From Takifugu bimaculatus (Eukaryota > Chordata > Actinopteri > Tetraodontiformes > Tetraodontidae): DNA of 64,000 nucleotides. Location of the stretch: NCBI GenBank assembly GCA_004026145.2, contig CP034983.1, forward strand, positions 14,773,199 to 14,837,198, read 5' to 3'. A program made the position numbers and the translations under genes. Below, piece by piece: positions 1 to 12,316 of this stretch. The notes under the pieces were generated by a model that was not told the origin of the DNA, searched no databases, and saw only the letters and a program-made list of their open reading frames with translations. Position 1 is the first letter of the stretch; every line of letters starts with the position of its first letter.

Positions 1-1411
1 ATTAACGTTGAGAGACGGGAATAATGTTGAGACGGGAATAACGTTGAGAGACGGGAATAATGTTGAGAGATGGGAATAACGAGACGGGATTAATGTTGAG
101 AGACGGGAATAACGTTGAGAGACGGGAATAATGTTGACACGGGAATAACGTTGAGAGATGGGAATAACGAGACGGGATTAATGTTGAGAGACGGGAATAA
201 CGTTGAGAGACGGGAATAACGTTGAGACGGGAATAACATTGAGAGACAGGAATAATGTTGAGACGGGATTAATGTTGAGAGACGGGAATAACGTTGAGAG
301 ACGGGAATAATGTTGAGACGGGAAATAACGTTGAGAGACGGGAATAATGTTGACACGGGAATAACGTTGAGAGATGGGAATAACGAGACGGGATTAATGT
401 TGAGAGACGGGAATAACGTTGAGAGACAGGATTAATGTTGAGAGACGGTAATATGAGACGGGATTAACATTGAGAGACGGGAATAACGAGAGACGGGAAT
501 AACGAGACGGGATTAACGTTGAGAGATGGGAATAATGTTGAGACGGGAATAACGTTGGAGAGACGGGAATGATGTTGAGACGGGAATAACGTTGAGAGAC
601 GGGAATAACGTTGAGAGACGGGATTAACATTGAGAGACGGATTAATGTTGAGAGACGGGAATAACGAGATGGGATTAACGTTGAGAGACGGGAATAATGT
701 TGAGACGGGAATAACGTTGAGAGACGGGAATAACGTTGAGAAGGGAATAACGTTGAGAGACGGGAATAACAAAACGGGATTAACGTTGAGAGACGGGATT
801 AACGTTGAGAGACGGGAATGATGTTGAGACGGGAATAACGTTGAGAGACGGGATTAACGTTGAGAGACGGGAATGATGTTGAGACGGGAATAACGTTGAG
901 AGACGGGATTAACGTTGAGAGACGGGAATAACGAGATGGGATTAACGTTGAGAGACGGGAATAATGTTGAGACAGGAATACATTGAGAGACGGGAATGAT
1001 GTTGAGACGGGAATAACAAAACGGGATTAACGTTGAGAGACGGGAATATCGTTGAGAGACGGGAATAACGAGATGGGGATTAACATTGAGAGACGGGAAT
1101 AAAGTTGAGACGGGAATAACGTTGAGAGACGGAATATGTTGAGATGGGAATAACGTTGAGAGAACGGGAATAACGAGACAGGATTAACTTGGAGAGACGG
1201 GAATAAACGTTGAGAGACGGGATTAACGTTGAGAGACGGGAATAACAAAACGGGATTAACGTTGAGAGACGGGAATAACGTTGAGAGACGGGATTAACGA
1301 GAGACGGGAATAATGTTGAGAGACAGGAATAACGTTACGAGACGGGATTAACGTTGAGAGACGGGAATAACGAGACGGGATTAACGTTGAGAGACGGGAA
1401 TAACGTAACGA
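1..1411. repeat. 19-bp minisatellite at left window edge
   Basis: Tandem copies of a 19-bp unit close to gttgagagacgggaataac. Variants lack the gttgaga part (gagacgggattaac) or carry t for c. The array is open at the window start, so its full length is unknown. Long apparent reading frames on both strands here are repeat translations with a periodic composition and no start context. I see no gene in it. Confidence 0.95.
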
Positions 1412-1763
1412 GTGGTCCACGGCTGCTGGGTCCGTTCAGGTCCCTCAAACCTCAGGGCTCGTCTCACAAACTCTGATGGCCTCAAACTTCTCTTCCTCTC
1501 CTTTCAGACCAAACTGGGCGACTGTTTTCATGCCTGAACACCTCGGGAACAGATTTGTAGATGAGTTTAACATTACCAAGATCAGTAATTCTATAAGATT
1601 AAAGAAAAAACTTTATTTGCCTCATGCGCTAATAGCTACAGTCTTTATTCTAGCTAAGCTAATGCAGGCCGGCTAACCTTCAGCAGCATCTTGACTGATC
1701 ACCTGACTCGTTTGTCTCACCTAATTAGTTGATCGTTGCACCTCCTCTCCCCCCCCCACCCAG
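1412..1763. other. unique sequence upstream of the claudin exon
   Basis: Non-repetitive stretch between the minisatellite and the first recognisable claudin exon. A pyrimidine tract and cccag acceptor-like site lie at about 1746-1763, directly before the exon that carries the putative claudin start. An upstream non-coding exon is therefore possible. No other coding signal is seen. Confidence 0.4.
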
Positions 1764-1778
1764 GTGTTGTTGAGCATC

Positions 1779-3002
1779 ATGGGGGCGGGCCTGCAGGTGG
1801 TGGGTGTGCTTCTGGGCGTGGTCTCCTGGTGTCTGCAGTCCAGCTGCACCTCTTCTCAGGTGTGGAGGGACGAGGAGGTCAGATGGAGTCGGTGAGCAGC
1901 AGCCAGAGGCAGTTTGAAGGTCTGTGGATGAGCTGCGCCTCCACCTCACTGGGCTCCATCCAGTGCAGCCGCTTCAGAACCCTGCTGGGGCTCCAGGTGA
2001 GGGCCGATCCACCTCGTCGCCACTAAAAGCTCTTTTATGAGCTCACCGATTTCTTCCTTCAAGTGACGACGATTTTGTTGACATTTCATGTCAAAAAGAC
2101 CAACTTGGTGAACTGAACAACAAAAAGGATTTCATTTATTACTACGTGGTCAAATCGTTTACATACTGTAGATCGGCCCTGTCAAAAAGAAAAATTCAAA
2201 CTTGTGGTCGTTCAGACGGTGTGTTTCACCTGTATACCGGTTTTCCAGTTCACCTGCAGACCTGCAGGGCTCTGATGATCCTGTCCCTGCTGATTGGGCT
2301 GGTCTCCATTTTGGTCCTCTGTGTTGGGCCTCAAGTGCACCAGGCTTGGCAGAACCTCAGAGCAGGTCAAAGGTCAGCTGGTCCTGAGTGGAGGAGTCCT
2401 GTTCCTACTGTCCGGTATGAAATTCAGGACTAACCCTAACCCATCTCACTTGTTTTTACGGTTTTAACCAATCCAAAACTGCTGATGTGAGTTGATGAAG
2501 CTAGTTGATTTAGCAGGCTAATGCTAATGCTAATGCTACTGTCTGCCACGTGCCACAGTAACAAAACCACAAGAGCCGCTCGAACTGCTCTTTGATCCAC
2601 TCCCTGAATTTGGAATGTTTTTCAGGATGATGAGCTTTATACTCATGATTAAATTGCATTATCTTAATAACACAGAACATTTTTTCTGGTTATGTTAGCA
2701 GTTCACTCCGCAGGTGCTCAGTTTTCTCTCTCCTTCAGGTGTTCTCACTCTGATAGCAGTCTCCTGGTACGCTGGCAGAGTCATCCAGGACTTCTAGGAC
2801 CCCATGTATGGGGGGGTCAGGTGTGTCACACATGCTCACCTGTGTTAACTGTGTGTGCGTCTGTGTGTTAACAGTGTGTGTGTGTCACAGGTACGAGCTG
2901 GGCACTGGACTTTATGTGGGCTGGGCAGCGTCCAGTTTGGCCATACTGGGAGGATCGATGGCTGTGTTGCTCCACACAAAGCCTCCTCACGCTGCCCGGT
3001 AG
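1779..3002 (+). CDS. claudin family tight-junction protein, four exons, with frame lesions
   Basis: Claudins are four-pass membrane proteins that form paracellular barriers and channels at tight junctions. Coding exons are read as 1779-1996, 2260-2414, 2739-2820 and 2891-3002, each with GT/AG borders. Exon 1 starts MGAGLQVVGV (TM1) and reaches the claudin signature QFEGLWMSC with the second Cys in SIQCSRF. Exon 2 carries CRALMILSLLIGLVSI (TM2) and GLKCTRLG. Exon 3 carries VSWYAGRVIQDF (TM3 and loop 2). Exon 4 carries YELGTGLYVGWAASSLAILGG (TM4) and a short tail ending at a TAG stop. Intron positions and the YELG..L.(I/V)GWA motif resemble the claudin-10/15 group. Three lesions are visible: a frame change between about 1870 and 1895, another at about 2315-2340, and an in-frame TAG at 2795-2797 where claudins have Tyr in DFYDP. 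It may be a pseudogene or a functional gene spoiled by assembly errors. The missing C-terminal PDZ-binding YV is another oddity. Confidence 0.8.
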
Positions 3003-3239
3003 GCGTGGCTTCAGCCGTCTATCCTCACATACCAAGGTCACACTTCCTGTCTGTCATCAGCTGTAAAGGTCACACTTCCTGTCGTCCTCTGCAGGCACTT
3101 TTCTTACAACCTGCGGAGTCAAGGGCAAAACATTTACAGAGCAGCATCGGTTTTGGACGGCGACAGTTCCAAAGTTTATGTCTGACGTGTTCCAGTTTGT
3201 AGCTTTTCTCTCTTTCAAGTAAATTCTGGCTAAAGAAAA

Positions 3240-3760
3240 TTCAAGTGGACTTCCTTTAGTTTTTTCAGAAGATGTTTTGTTGTCCGGCTTCTTCAGTTCC
3301 TAGCGAACTCTGTCATTTATGCTGTTGTGGGTGGTAATCTGCATTATTAAAGGCTGGACCCTGGTCCTCATGTGGTGTTGGGTGGGAACTATTGTGATGT
3401 GGAGGCAGCTAGCAACATGTGGGCTCAGCTAAGGTGCTTCTACTTTAAGACGGCTTCTTTTCCTCCTCCTTTCAAACCATCTTTCTTCTCTGACCAGATA
3501 TGAACATCACTGTCTTCAAATGAGTGTCCCTTGTCTTTTGGATGTAGGTGGACAGCCGACTCCTGTCCCGAGGAGTCCTCATCTCCTGTGTTGGTCCTTA
3601 AGTCTCTGCAGTGGCCGTTTGGTCTCGCCAATTTCCAGATCTTTACATTCTCAGCTGAGGCCACATTCCTCTCAGCCGGGATCTTTTCAGTTCCCCTGGC
3701 CTGCAGAGCGCGGATGGTAATGCTAATGACCATTAGCCCGGGGGGGTGGCCTCCTTATGG
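3240..3760 (-). mobile_element. relic of a Penelope-like element (GIY-YIG endonuclease end)
   Basis: The minus-strand frame at 3440-3733 encodes DSSGQESAVHLH followed by KDKGHSFEDSDVHI. I recognise this spacing from the C-terminal half of the GIY-YIG endonuclease of fish Penelope-like retroelements, downstream of the YxGET motif. Key upstream catalytic residues are not readable, and the frame is degenerate on both sides. On the same strand at about 3265-3297 is a ctgaagaagccggacaac motif, typical of the non-coding end of such elements. This is a dead fragment. It lies only about 240 bp downstream of the claudin stop and belongs to a different lineage from the elements at 38-46 kb. Confidence 0.6.
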
Positions 3761-4630
3761 ATCTTTGGAGGCCTGAGATACACAGAAGGTCTTCACCAGG
3801 GGAGTCTGGACCAAAGTCTTCTGTCAGTGGCTCAGTCCATCCCCACATTCAGTCACATGATTCTACACATTCTTGAGACAAAAAGGAAGAATGGTTCAAC
3901 CAAAAACATCAATTTTATCGAGCCAGAACCTTCTCCTGCCTGGATGGCCGAGAACATCCATTGAAGTTTGTGGTTTTGTCGGTGAGATTGGTGTCGCCGC
4001 CATGTTCACCTGTTGGAAATAAACCTTCCTGAATGTCTGGAGTTTGTGTTCCTGCTCTCGTCCATATTCCCTGAGATAACCTTTTAAACAGGAGAGCTTG
4101 TTTCCTGTCGGGGAGGAGCAGAACCAGCTTTCCTGTCCCGGTACACAATCACTCCTGATATTACTGATTATTATTGGACATAACCTCACAGTTTTACACA
4201 CCATCCAGCTGAAAGTCAAAACAAAGACAGTGGGAATTATTTGGTCCATCTCCTGATCACTGGACTCAATCTATCGATTTAAACTTCATTGTGGTGGAGT
4301 CTTTCTGCCGCCAGGGGGCAGAAGAGCTTTGAGTTGCTGTTTTGAGTATGTGACTACAGTTTCCCAGGGTGCATTTCACCCACCCGGCGCTGATCATGCT
4401 GTGTGAACAATATTTAATAATACAGAATTATTAAATGTATTAATTTATAATTACTCATTGTTTCATATTCAAGAGGGATTTTATTCGTGACTCTGGAGCT
4501 GCTGGAACAGAATTGTGGATCATTAAAATGGATCTGCTCTGATATCTGATATCCATTCAGATTGATATGCATGAATGAAAACGAATTATAAATGCTTTGA
4601 AATCATTAAAACTGTAAAACAAAAATTGTT
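3761..4630. other. unique non-coding stretch
   Basis: No recognisable exon, RNA gene or repeat family. Short frames on either strand lack family features. The last 200 bases are AT-rich and lead into a TG microsatellite. Confidence 0.4.
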
Positions 4631-4637
4631 TTTAAAA

Positions 4638-4675
4638 GTGTGTGTGTTGTGTGTGTGTGTGCGTGTGCGTGTGGC

Positions 4676-4706
<31 letters not shown>

Positions 4707-4714
4707 TGTGTGTT
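4638..4714. repeat. (TG)n microsatellite
   Basis: Alternating TG with occasional GC steps. Confidence 0.9.
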
Positions 4715-4811
4715 GAGAGGAAGAGGAAACATGACCATTTCCTGCCACCGAGAAAAAATACAACAAACAGGAAACTTGAGCAGCAGCAGAGGTGAAGAAG
4801 TGAGCGGAGAA

Positions 4812-5900
4812 AACCCGGACAGAACCTGAGGACCGGCGAACCCGGGACAGAACCTGAGGACCGGCGAACCCGGGACAGAACCTGAGGACCGGCGAACCTG
4901 GGACAGAACCTGAGGACCAACGAACCCCGGGACAGAACCTGAGGACCAACAAACCCGGGACAGAACCTGAGGACCGGCGAACCCGGGACAGAACCGAGGA
5001 CCGGCGAACCTGGGACAGAACCTGAGGACCAACAAACCAGGACAGAAGCTGAGGACCGGCGAACCTGGGACAGAACCTGAGGACTGGCGAACCCGGGACA
5101 GAACCTGAGGACCAACAAAACCAGGACAGAACCTGAGGACCGGCGAACCCGGGACAGAACCTGAGGACCGCGAAACCCGGGACAGAACCTGAGGACCAAC
5201 AAACCCAGGACAGAACCTGAGGACCGGCGAACCCGGGAACAGACCTGAGACCAACAACCCAGGACAGAACTGAGGACCGGCGAACCCGGGACAGAACCTG
5301 AGGACCGGCAAACCTGGGACGAACCTGAGGACCAACAAACCCTGGACAGAACCTGAGGACCAACAAACCCAGGACAGAACCTGAGGACCGGCGAACCCGG
5401 ACAGAACCTGAGGACCGGGCGAACCCAGGACAGAACCTGAGGACCAACAAACCCAGGACAGAACCTGAGGACCGGCGAACCCGGGACAGAACCTGAGGAC
5501 CAACAAACCCGGGACAGAACCTGAGGACCGGCGAACCGGGACAGAACCTGAGGACCAACAAACCGCGGGACAGAACCTGAGGACCGGCGAACCCGGGACA
5601 GAACCTGAGAACCAACAAACCCGGGACAGAACCTGAGGACTGGCGAACCCGGGACAGAACCTGAGGACCAACAAACCCAGGACAGAACCTGAGGACTGGC
5701 GAACCCGGGACAGAACCTGAGGACCAACGAAACCCGGGACAGAACCTGAGGACCGGCAAACCGGGACAGAACCTGAGGACCAGCAAACCCGGGACAGAAC
5801 CTGAGGATCGGCGAACCCAAGGACAGAACCTGAGGACCAACAAACCCAGGACAGAACCTGAGGACCAACAAACCCGGGACAGAACCTGAGGACCGGCAGC
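4812..5900. repeat. 27-28-bp minisatellite
   Basis: About 39 copies of a unit built as gacagaacctgaggacc plus either ggcgaacccgg or aacaaacccgg. The two subtypes are interleaved, and single-base length changes are common. Reading frames of 420-440 codons exist in all three minus-strand frames. That is the expected artefact of a unit whose length drifts between multiples of three and lacks stops, so it is not evidence for a protein. Confidence 0.95.
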
Positions 5901-6162
5901 ACAGCAGACGAAGGTAAGATCTATTTGTGCCTCCTCACTTTTCAGAAACATCCTCTTCTGAAGTCATGTGATGGCTTCCGTCTCCATGACGACACTCCAA
6001 CACTTAATAGTATGGAACTTTGTGGTGCTTGGGTTTGTTCCACATTGAGGTGGTCTGGGTCACCTGTAGAACTTCTGCTGCTGATCTGAGCAGAACCAGG
6101 AGGTTTCCTATCGGTACATTTATGAATCCCAGGGTGAGAGAAGACGTTACCAACTGTGCTAC

Positions 6163-6866
6163 ACTATTAATCTCCACGGTGTCACTATTAATCTCTAAAG
6201 TGTCACTATTATTCTCTATGGTGTCACTATTATTCTCTACGGTGTCACTATTAATCTCTATGGTGTCACTATTAATCTCTACAGTGTCACTATTATTCTC
6301 TACAGTGTCACTATTATTCTCTACGGTGTCACTATTATTCTCCATGGTGTCACTATTATTCTCTACGGTGTCACTATTATTCTCTATGGTGTCACTATTA
6401 ATCTCCACGGTGTCACTATTATTCTCCATGGTGTCACTATTAATCTCTACGGTGTCACTATTATTCTCTATGGTGTCACTATTAATCTCTACGGTGTCAC
6501 TATTATTCTCTACGGTGTCACTATTAATCTCCACGGTGTCACTATTATTCTCTACAGTGTCACTATTAATCTCCACGGTGTCACTATTATTCTCTACAGT
6601 GTCACTATTATTCTCTACGTGTCACTATTATTCTCCACGGTGTCACTATTATTCTCCACGGTGTCACTATTATTCTCTACGGTGTCACTATTATTCTCCA
6701 CGGTGTCACTATTATTCTCTACGGTGTCACTATTATTCTCTACAGTGTCACTATTATTCTCTACGGTGTCACTATTATTCTCTACGGTGTTACTATTATT
6801 CTCCACGGTGTTACTATTATTCTCTATGGTGTCACTATTAATCTCTACGGTGTCACTATTATTCTC
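6163..6866. repeat. 21-bp minisatellite
   Basis: About 33 copies of a unit near ggtgtcactattattctct with an attaatctc variant. The copies are very regular at 21 bp, which is why open frames such as MENNSDTV... and MVSLLFST... run through both strands. No start context or flanking exon supports translation. Confidence 0.95.
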
Positions 6867-6881
6867 GAATCATTAGTGCTG

Positions 6882-6885
<4 letters not shown>

Positions 6886-6941
<56 letters not shown>

Positions 6942-7260
6942 TGTGTTGTGATTACTCATTAAAGGTTGGGTTAGTTGTCCAGATGTGTGTGTTGCCAAAG
7001 GATGTGGAGCACCAGAACAACAGGAAGCAGTGTGGTACCCAATGGGTGACCTTAACTGGACCAGACTCCACTCAGACAAGACCGGTCCAGGTTCTGCTCT
7101 GTGTGTGTGTGTGATGTGTGTGTGTTGTGTGTGTGTGTGTGTGTGTGAGATAGAGAGAGAGAGGGAGTGAGAGCATGTGGTGTGTGTGGTAGAGAGAGCA
7201 GCGTGTGTGTGTGTGATAATGAGAGAGAGAGAGAGGGGGGTGAGAGAGAGAGCGGTGTGT
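6886..7260. repeat. TG and GA microsatellites
   Basis: (TG)n at 6886-6941, then mixed TG and GAGA tracts at about 7099-7260, separated by about 150 bp of unique sequence. Confidence 0.9.
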
Positions 7261-7261
7261 G

Positions 7262-8496
7262 TAGAACTAGTAAATAATTGTAGTGAGCTCCTGTTCGACC
7301 AACCGAACCCCATCTGGGTCGGTTCCACACTCAGATCCACGCAGGTGGCGGAAAAGACGGTTAGAAAACCGGAAATGAGCAGATGGTTGAGCGGCAACAA
7401 AAGCTTCATTATCTCGATTCTCCCGATTTTCGGACTGCATCCTCGGACCGTAAACGCCTCATACGCGCTGCTCCTGAAGGCAGCGGGTGCTTGCGTGCGC
7501 TTGCGCGTGCTCATGACTGTTCAGTGAAAGTCGGACTTTGTGTGGATTCCTTCTGCTGCTGCGACCCTCCGACACGATGGATCTGCTGTGTGAGTGATCT
7601 TTAGTTCCGTGTGGAGTTTTAAAACTGTTCAGTTTGTGGAGAAACGCCGAGCGGTCCGGTCAGAGAGGCGTTTTTGGACGGTTTAAAAAGTAGGAAAACA
7701 GAAAATCTTCAGATAGCAACTTTTTGATGGCCTTTTTTAAAACTTGAACTCTTCCAAAAAGCATTCTAGTCGCTCTCGTCGTGTTTGATTGAAACGTCAG
7801 TCAACGTGCAGGGTCACCAACACGGGTCCAGTCCTGGTTCTGGGAGCAGAACCCAGAGGTTCTCTGACCTAAAGAGCAGAGCAGCAAGGTCAGATGGTTC
7901 TGCTGGACCCCAGACTTCAGCTCAGCCTCATTTAAAAGCATTCTTCACTCAGTTAACATCCCTCACCGTCGTCCCGGTCAGGCTTGAGCTTATTCATGAA
8001 ACGTGCACGTAGACGCACGGGAAGGTTAAAGTTTTACCTCTTGGTGGTTATACAATAGGAAAGAAACACACCTTGGTTCCGTACTGCACCAAGAACTAAA
8101 ACGCACATTTAGTTAATGAGTTCCACAAGTGTGGGTAGAGTCCAGTTTATCGGGTTCGTGTGCTGGATGTCCGTCGTTGTCAGTGTCATCAAGGTTCCCC
8201 CACAGGAGAGAACCTCCAGGTTCTGGAAAATGGATTTTAAAGTCCTGACAGGTGATCAAAGGATTGTTCCTACTGTCATGTGACTCTGCTTGGGTATGGG
8301 TGAAGATGAGCCAGCATCTATGCTGGCTGGTTAGTTGGCTGGTTAGTTGGCTGGTTAGTTGCAGGCTGTTTGTCCACTGGAGGAATTTGTGGAGCTCCCA
8401 AAAGTGCAGAAAGCATCTATCACACCACTACAGCGCGTGTTCAAACTGTTAGCTTTAGCTTCACGGACCTCCATCATGCTGAGCTGTCATCAAAGG

Positions 8497-8500
<4 letters not shown>
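7262..8500. other. unique stretch with a possible CpG-rich first exon
   Basis: The part at about 7430-7590 is locally CpG-rich and ends in an ATG (7576) within a few codons of a gtgagt donor-like hexamer. This is the pattern of a first coding exon. It might belong to the collagen gene that runs rightwards from 16 kb, but no intermediate exons were found, so the link is conjecture. The rest of the stretch shows no exon. Confidence 0.2.
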
Positions 8501-8504
<4 letters not shown>

Positions 8505-8544
<40 letters not shown>

Positions 8545-9020
8545 CGCATGTGGCCTGTAGCCTGATCCTGGGTTGGACCGTGGTGGAGATGATTCTGGGG
8601 CGACCTGGGTTCTGGACCTGGTATCCTGGTCTCTGTCTGCCGGTGTTTTGAGTGTCGTTTGTCCGTATCTGTGTCTTTTCCGCTTCATTGTTTGTGTTCT
8701 GAGGCTTCCGCCATCAAGAAATGCTGTTGTGTGTGTGTGTGCGTGTCTGTGTGTGTGTGTGTATGTGTGTTTGGAATTGTGTGTGTGTGTCTGTGTGTGT
8801 GTGCGTGTCTGTGTGTGTCTGTGTGTGTCTGTGTGTGTGTGTTTGGAAGTGTGTGTCTGTGTGTGTGTCTGTGTGTGTGTGTGTCTGTCTGTGTGTGTGT
8901 CTGTGTGTGTGTCTGTCTGTCTGTCTGTTGTTTGGAAGTGTGTGTGTGTCTCCGTGTGGTGTGTGTGTCTCTGTGTGTGGGTGTGTGTCTGTGTGTGTCT
9001 CTGTGTGCGTGCGTTTGGAA

Positions 9021-9053
<33 letters not shown>
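8505..9053. repeat. TG / TCTG microsatellites
   Basis: (TG)n at 8505-8542. A compound TG, TCTG and TTTGGAAGTG array lies at about 8725-9053, with about 180 bp of unique sequence between them. Confidence 0.9.
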
Positions 9054-9054
<1 letters not shown>

Positions 9055-9284
9055 CACTGAATCACATCCTACTTTAACTTTTGTGTTTGTGTGAATGTTT
9101 TCTGATGAGCTGTCGCCATGGTAACCCTATAGATCTGCATCTTCATGATGGTTCAGCGTTACGTTTGTATTATCAGTCTGGACAAAACTTCCTGTTCTTG
9201 GAATCAGACTGGAGACGGCCGTGACTGCTCCAGTGGGTTAGAGCAGGCTCTGCAGCCTTGGTTACCAACTTATGCTATAAAAGG

Positions 9285-10058
9285 ATCATATATCCTTCAT
9301 ATATCCTTCATATATCCTTCATATATCCCTCATATATCCTTCATATATCCATCATATATCCCTCATATATCCTTCATATATCCTTCATATATCCTTCATA
9401 TATCCTCATATATCCATCATATATCCATCATATATCCTTCATATATCCATCATATATCCATCATATATCCTTCATATATCCTTCATATATCCTTCATATA
9501 TCCATCATATATCCATCATTATCCTTCATATATCCATCATATTCCTTCATATATCCTCATATCCATCATATATCCATCATATATCCTTCATATATCCATC
9601 ATATATCCCTCATATATCCTTCATATATCCTTCATATAGCCATCATATATCCTTCATATATCCATCATATATCCTTCATATATCCATCATATATCTCATA
9701 TAACATTCCCTCAATATCATATATCCTTCATATATCCATCATATATCCATCATATATCCTTCATATATCCATCATATATCCATCATATATCCATCATATA
9801 TCCTTCATATATCCATCATATATCCATCATATATCCCTCATATATCTCATATAACATTCCCTCAATATCATATATCCTTCATATATCCATCATATATCCA
9901 TCATATATCCATCATATATCCTTCATATATCCATCATATATCCATCGTATATCCTTCATATATCCATCATATATCCTTCATATATCCCTCATATATCCTT
10001 CATATATCCATCATATATCCTTCATATATCCTTCATATATCCTTCATATATCCTTCAG
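9285..10058. repeat. 11-bp AT-rich minisatellite
   Basis: About 70 copies of an 11-bp unit, catatatcctt or catatatccat, with two longer interruptions (atctcatataacattccctc) near 9690 and 9846. The paired interruptions show that a block of about 155 bp was itself duplicated. Confidence 0.95.
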
Positions 10059-11015
10059 AAAGACGGCTCCAACATCTCCGTCCTCCTGTCGGTTGGAGCC
10101 ACTTTGGCAGTTGTGGTGACTTCAGGTGTTGGAAGAGACGACAGGAAAACGGACCCTTATATAGTTCTTGTTCCATTCAAACTCTTTACATTAAACGGGA
10201 CGAGATAAACATTTGTTTGTCCATTTATTGTTTAAAAAGGCTTCAGAAGAAAACCATTTCTTTAAATCTCTGGCCTAACTTGGGTTTAAACTTCTAGAAG
10301 GTTCCACATCCGTGTGACTTCATGAGTGGGCGGAGCCAGTCAGCAGCTTCCTGTTCGGCATCATTGCACAACATCATAAATTACAATAAAAATGGGTGTG
10401 TTGTTTGCTCTGACTTCATGATTAACTCAGTGTCACTTCGCTGACCTCAGAAATGCCTTGGTTAATTATCACGTTAACTAACACACCCTGTTAAGGTTAC
10501 ATCACTCCAAACCTTGGAAAATGTATTTGACCTTTATTTAACCAGATGAAACCGCACTGAGGTCGGAGCCTCTTATTCCAGGGTGACCAGGCCAAGAAAG
10601 GCAGCAGCCGACGTCACGGAAATGAATCAAAGACAAAAAAATGATTAAATATAAATTAAATAAATAATCAATTAAATTATGACAACTTAAAGAGCAAATG
10701 GCTTCGTCTCTCATGGAAGCCTGTGAAGGTCAAATAAGAGATATCATTGTTCTTCCTGTGTGCAGTTATTACTCGGTTATTACTCACCTGGTTTGAATCA
10801 TAAAATCATAAAACTTGTTTCATCTGCAGTCAGAATGAATTCGGTGTCATTTTACTCTCAAGGAGCCACAGACGTTATTAGCCTGGGTTAGCTTTGATGA
10901 CGCACGCCTTCGTGGGCGTGGCCTTCAGAACCTTCTGCCACGTCACGATTCTCCATCCGAGGTTGCGTTCATTCGTGTTCAGTGGTTCCGTCATCAGCTC
11001 AGCCTGCTGGGAACC
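10059..11015. other. unique non-coding stretch up to the first gap
   Basis: AT-rich, with no recognisable exon or repeat family. It ends at the first N run. Confidence 0.4.
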
Positions 11016-11115
11016 NNNNNNNNNNNNNNNNNNNNNNNNNNNNNNNNNNNNNNNNNNNNNNNNNNNNNNNNNNNNNNNNNNNNNNNNNNNNNNNNNNNNN
11101 NNNNNNNNNNNNNNN
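11016..11115. other. assembly gap (100 N)
   Basis: Exactly 100 N, the usual placeholder for a gap of unknown size. It lies at the edge of a GCA/GTA repeat, a likely reason the assembly broke. Confidence 0.95.
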
Positions 11116-11582
11116 GCATTAGTAGCAGCAGTAGCAGTAGCAGCAGTAGCAGCAGCATTAGTAGCAGTAGCAGCAGTAGCAGCAGCCGTAGCAGCAGCAT
11201 TAGTAGCAGTTAGTAGTAGCAGCAGCAGTAGCAGCAGCATTAGTAGCAGTAGTAGCAGTAGCAGCAGCAGTAGCAGCAGCATAAGTAGCAGTAGTAGCAG
11301 TAGCAGCAGCAGAAGCAGCAGCATAAGAAGCAGTAGAAGCAGCAGAAGCAGCAGCCTTAGAAGCAGTAGAAGCAGCAGCAGCAGCAGCAGTAGCAGTAGT
11401 AGCAGCAGCATTAGTAGCAGTAGCAGCAGCAGCAGCAGCATTAGTAGCAGCAGCAGTAGCAGCAGCAGTAGCAGCAGCATTAGTAGCATAGTAGCAGCAG
11501 CATTAGTAGCAGTAGCAGCAGCAGCAGCAGCATTAGTAGCAGTAGCAGTAGCATTAGTAGCAGTAGCAGTAGCATTAGCACA
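11116..11582. repeat. GCA/GTA trinucleotide array
   Basis: Interleaved AGC, AGT and ATT triplets (agcagtagcagcagcatt). It translates as poly-Ser, poly-Ala or poly-Leu in different frames without coding support. Confidence 0.95.
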
Positions 11583-11730
11583 ACAACCCTCGCTGATGTT
11601 CTCAGGTTGTTTCCATTACAAGACATTCAACGACTTCACAGCCCAGAGAACAAGTTTACAGACAAGCTCAGATCTTGTGGAGTAATCAGAGCATCAGAAT
11701 GTTCCCCCTTGGGTGTGCTCCAGCTGTGGG

Positions 11731-12076
11731 GGCAGCATGGGGGCAGCATGGGGGGCAGCATGGGGGGCAGCATAGGGGGCAGCATGGGGGTAGCATGGGG
11801 GCAGCATGGGGGGCAGCATAGGGGGCAGCATGGGGGGCAGCATAGGGGGCAGCATGGGGGCAGCATGGGGGCAGCATGGGGGCAGCATGGGGGCAGCATG
11901 GGGGCAGCATAGGGGGCAGCATGGGGGCAGCATAGGGGGCAGCATGGGGGGCAGCATGGGGGGCAGCATAGGGGGCAGCATGGGGGGCAGCATGGGGGGC
12001 AGCATGGGGGGCAGCATAGGGGGCAGCATGGGGGCAGCATGGGGGCAGCATGGGGGCAGCATGGGGGTAGCATGGG
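11731..12076. repeat. 11-12-bp G-rich minisatellite
   Basis: Units of gggggcagcat with a variable G run (four to six). The G-runs on the plus strand recur every 11-12 bases, so G-quadruplex formation is possible. Confidence 0.95.
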
Positions 12077-12228
12077 GGGGCCCCAGCCGTGTGGGCCGTG
12101 GCCTGAGGTCACATCCTGTCAACCCCAGATCTTTCCTTTCCATCCGTCCGTGACACCATTCAATGGTAATGAGGCCTGAAGTTGGATTCTGTCTGAACAC
12201 TTCAGTGTGGGCTCTAATTGGAGCCTCA

Positions 12229-12285
12229 CACACACACACACACACACACACACCACACACACACACCACACACACACACACCACA

Positions 12286-12315
<30 letters not shown>
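12229..12315. repeat. (CA)n microsatellite
   Basis: CA repeat with periodic cacc interruptions. Confidence 0.9.

Positions 12316-12316
<1 letters not shown>

Noticed and set aside
4586..5951. Three overlapping minus-strand frames of 420-440 codons (PQVLSRVCWSSGSV strings)
   Set aside because: Pure translation of a 27-28-bp minisatellite; all three frames are open, and codons show no bias, start or splice context.
6004..6876. 273-codon plus-strand and 190-codon minus-strand frames
   Set aside because: Both cross the same 21-bp minisatellite, whose unit length is a multiple of three and free of stops in those frames.
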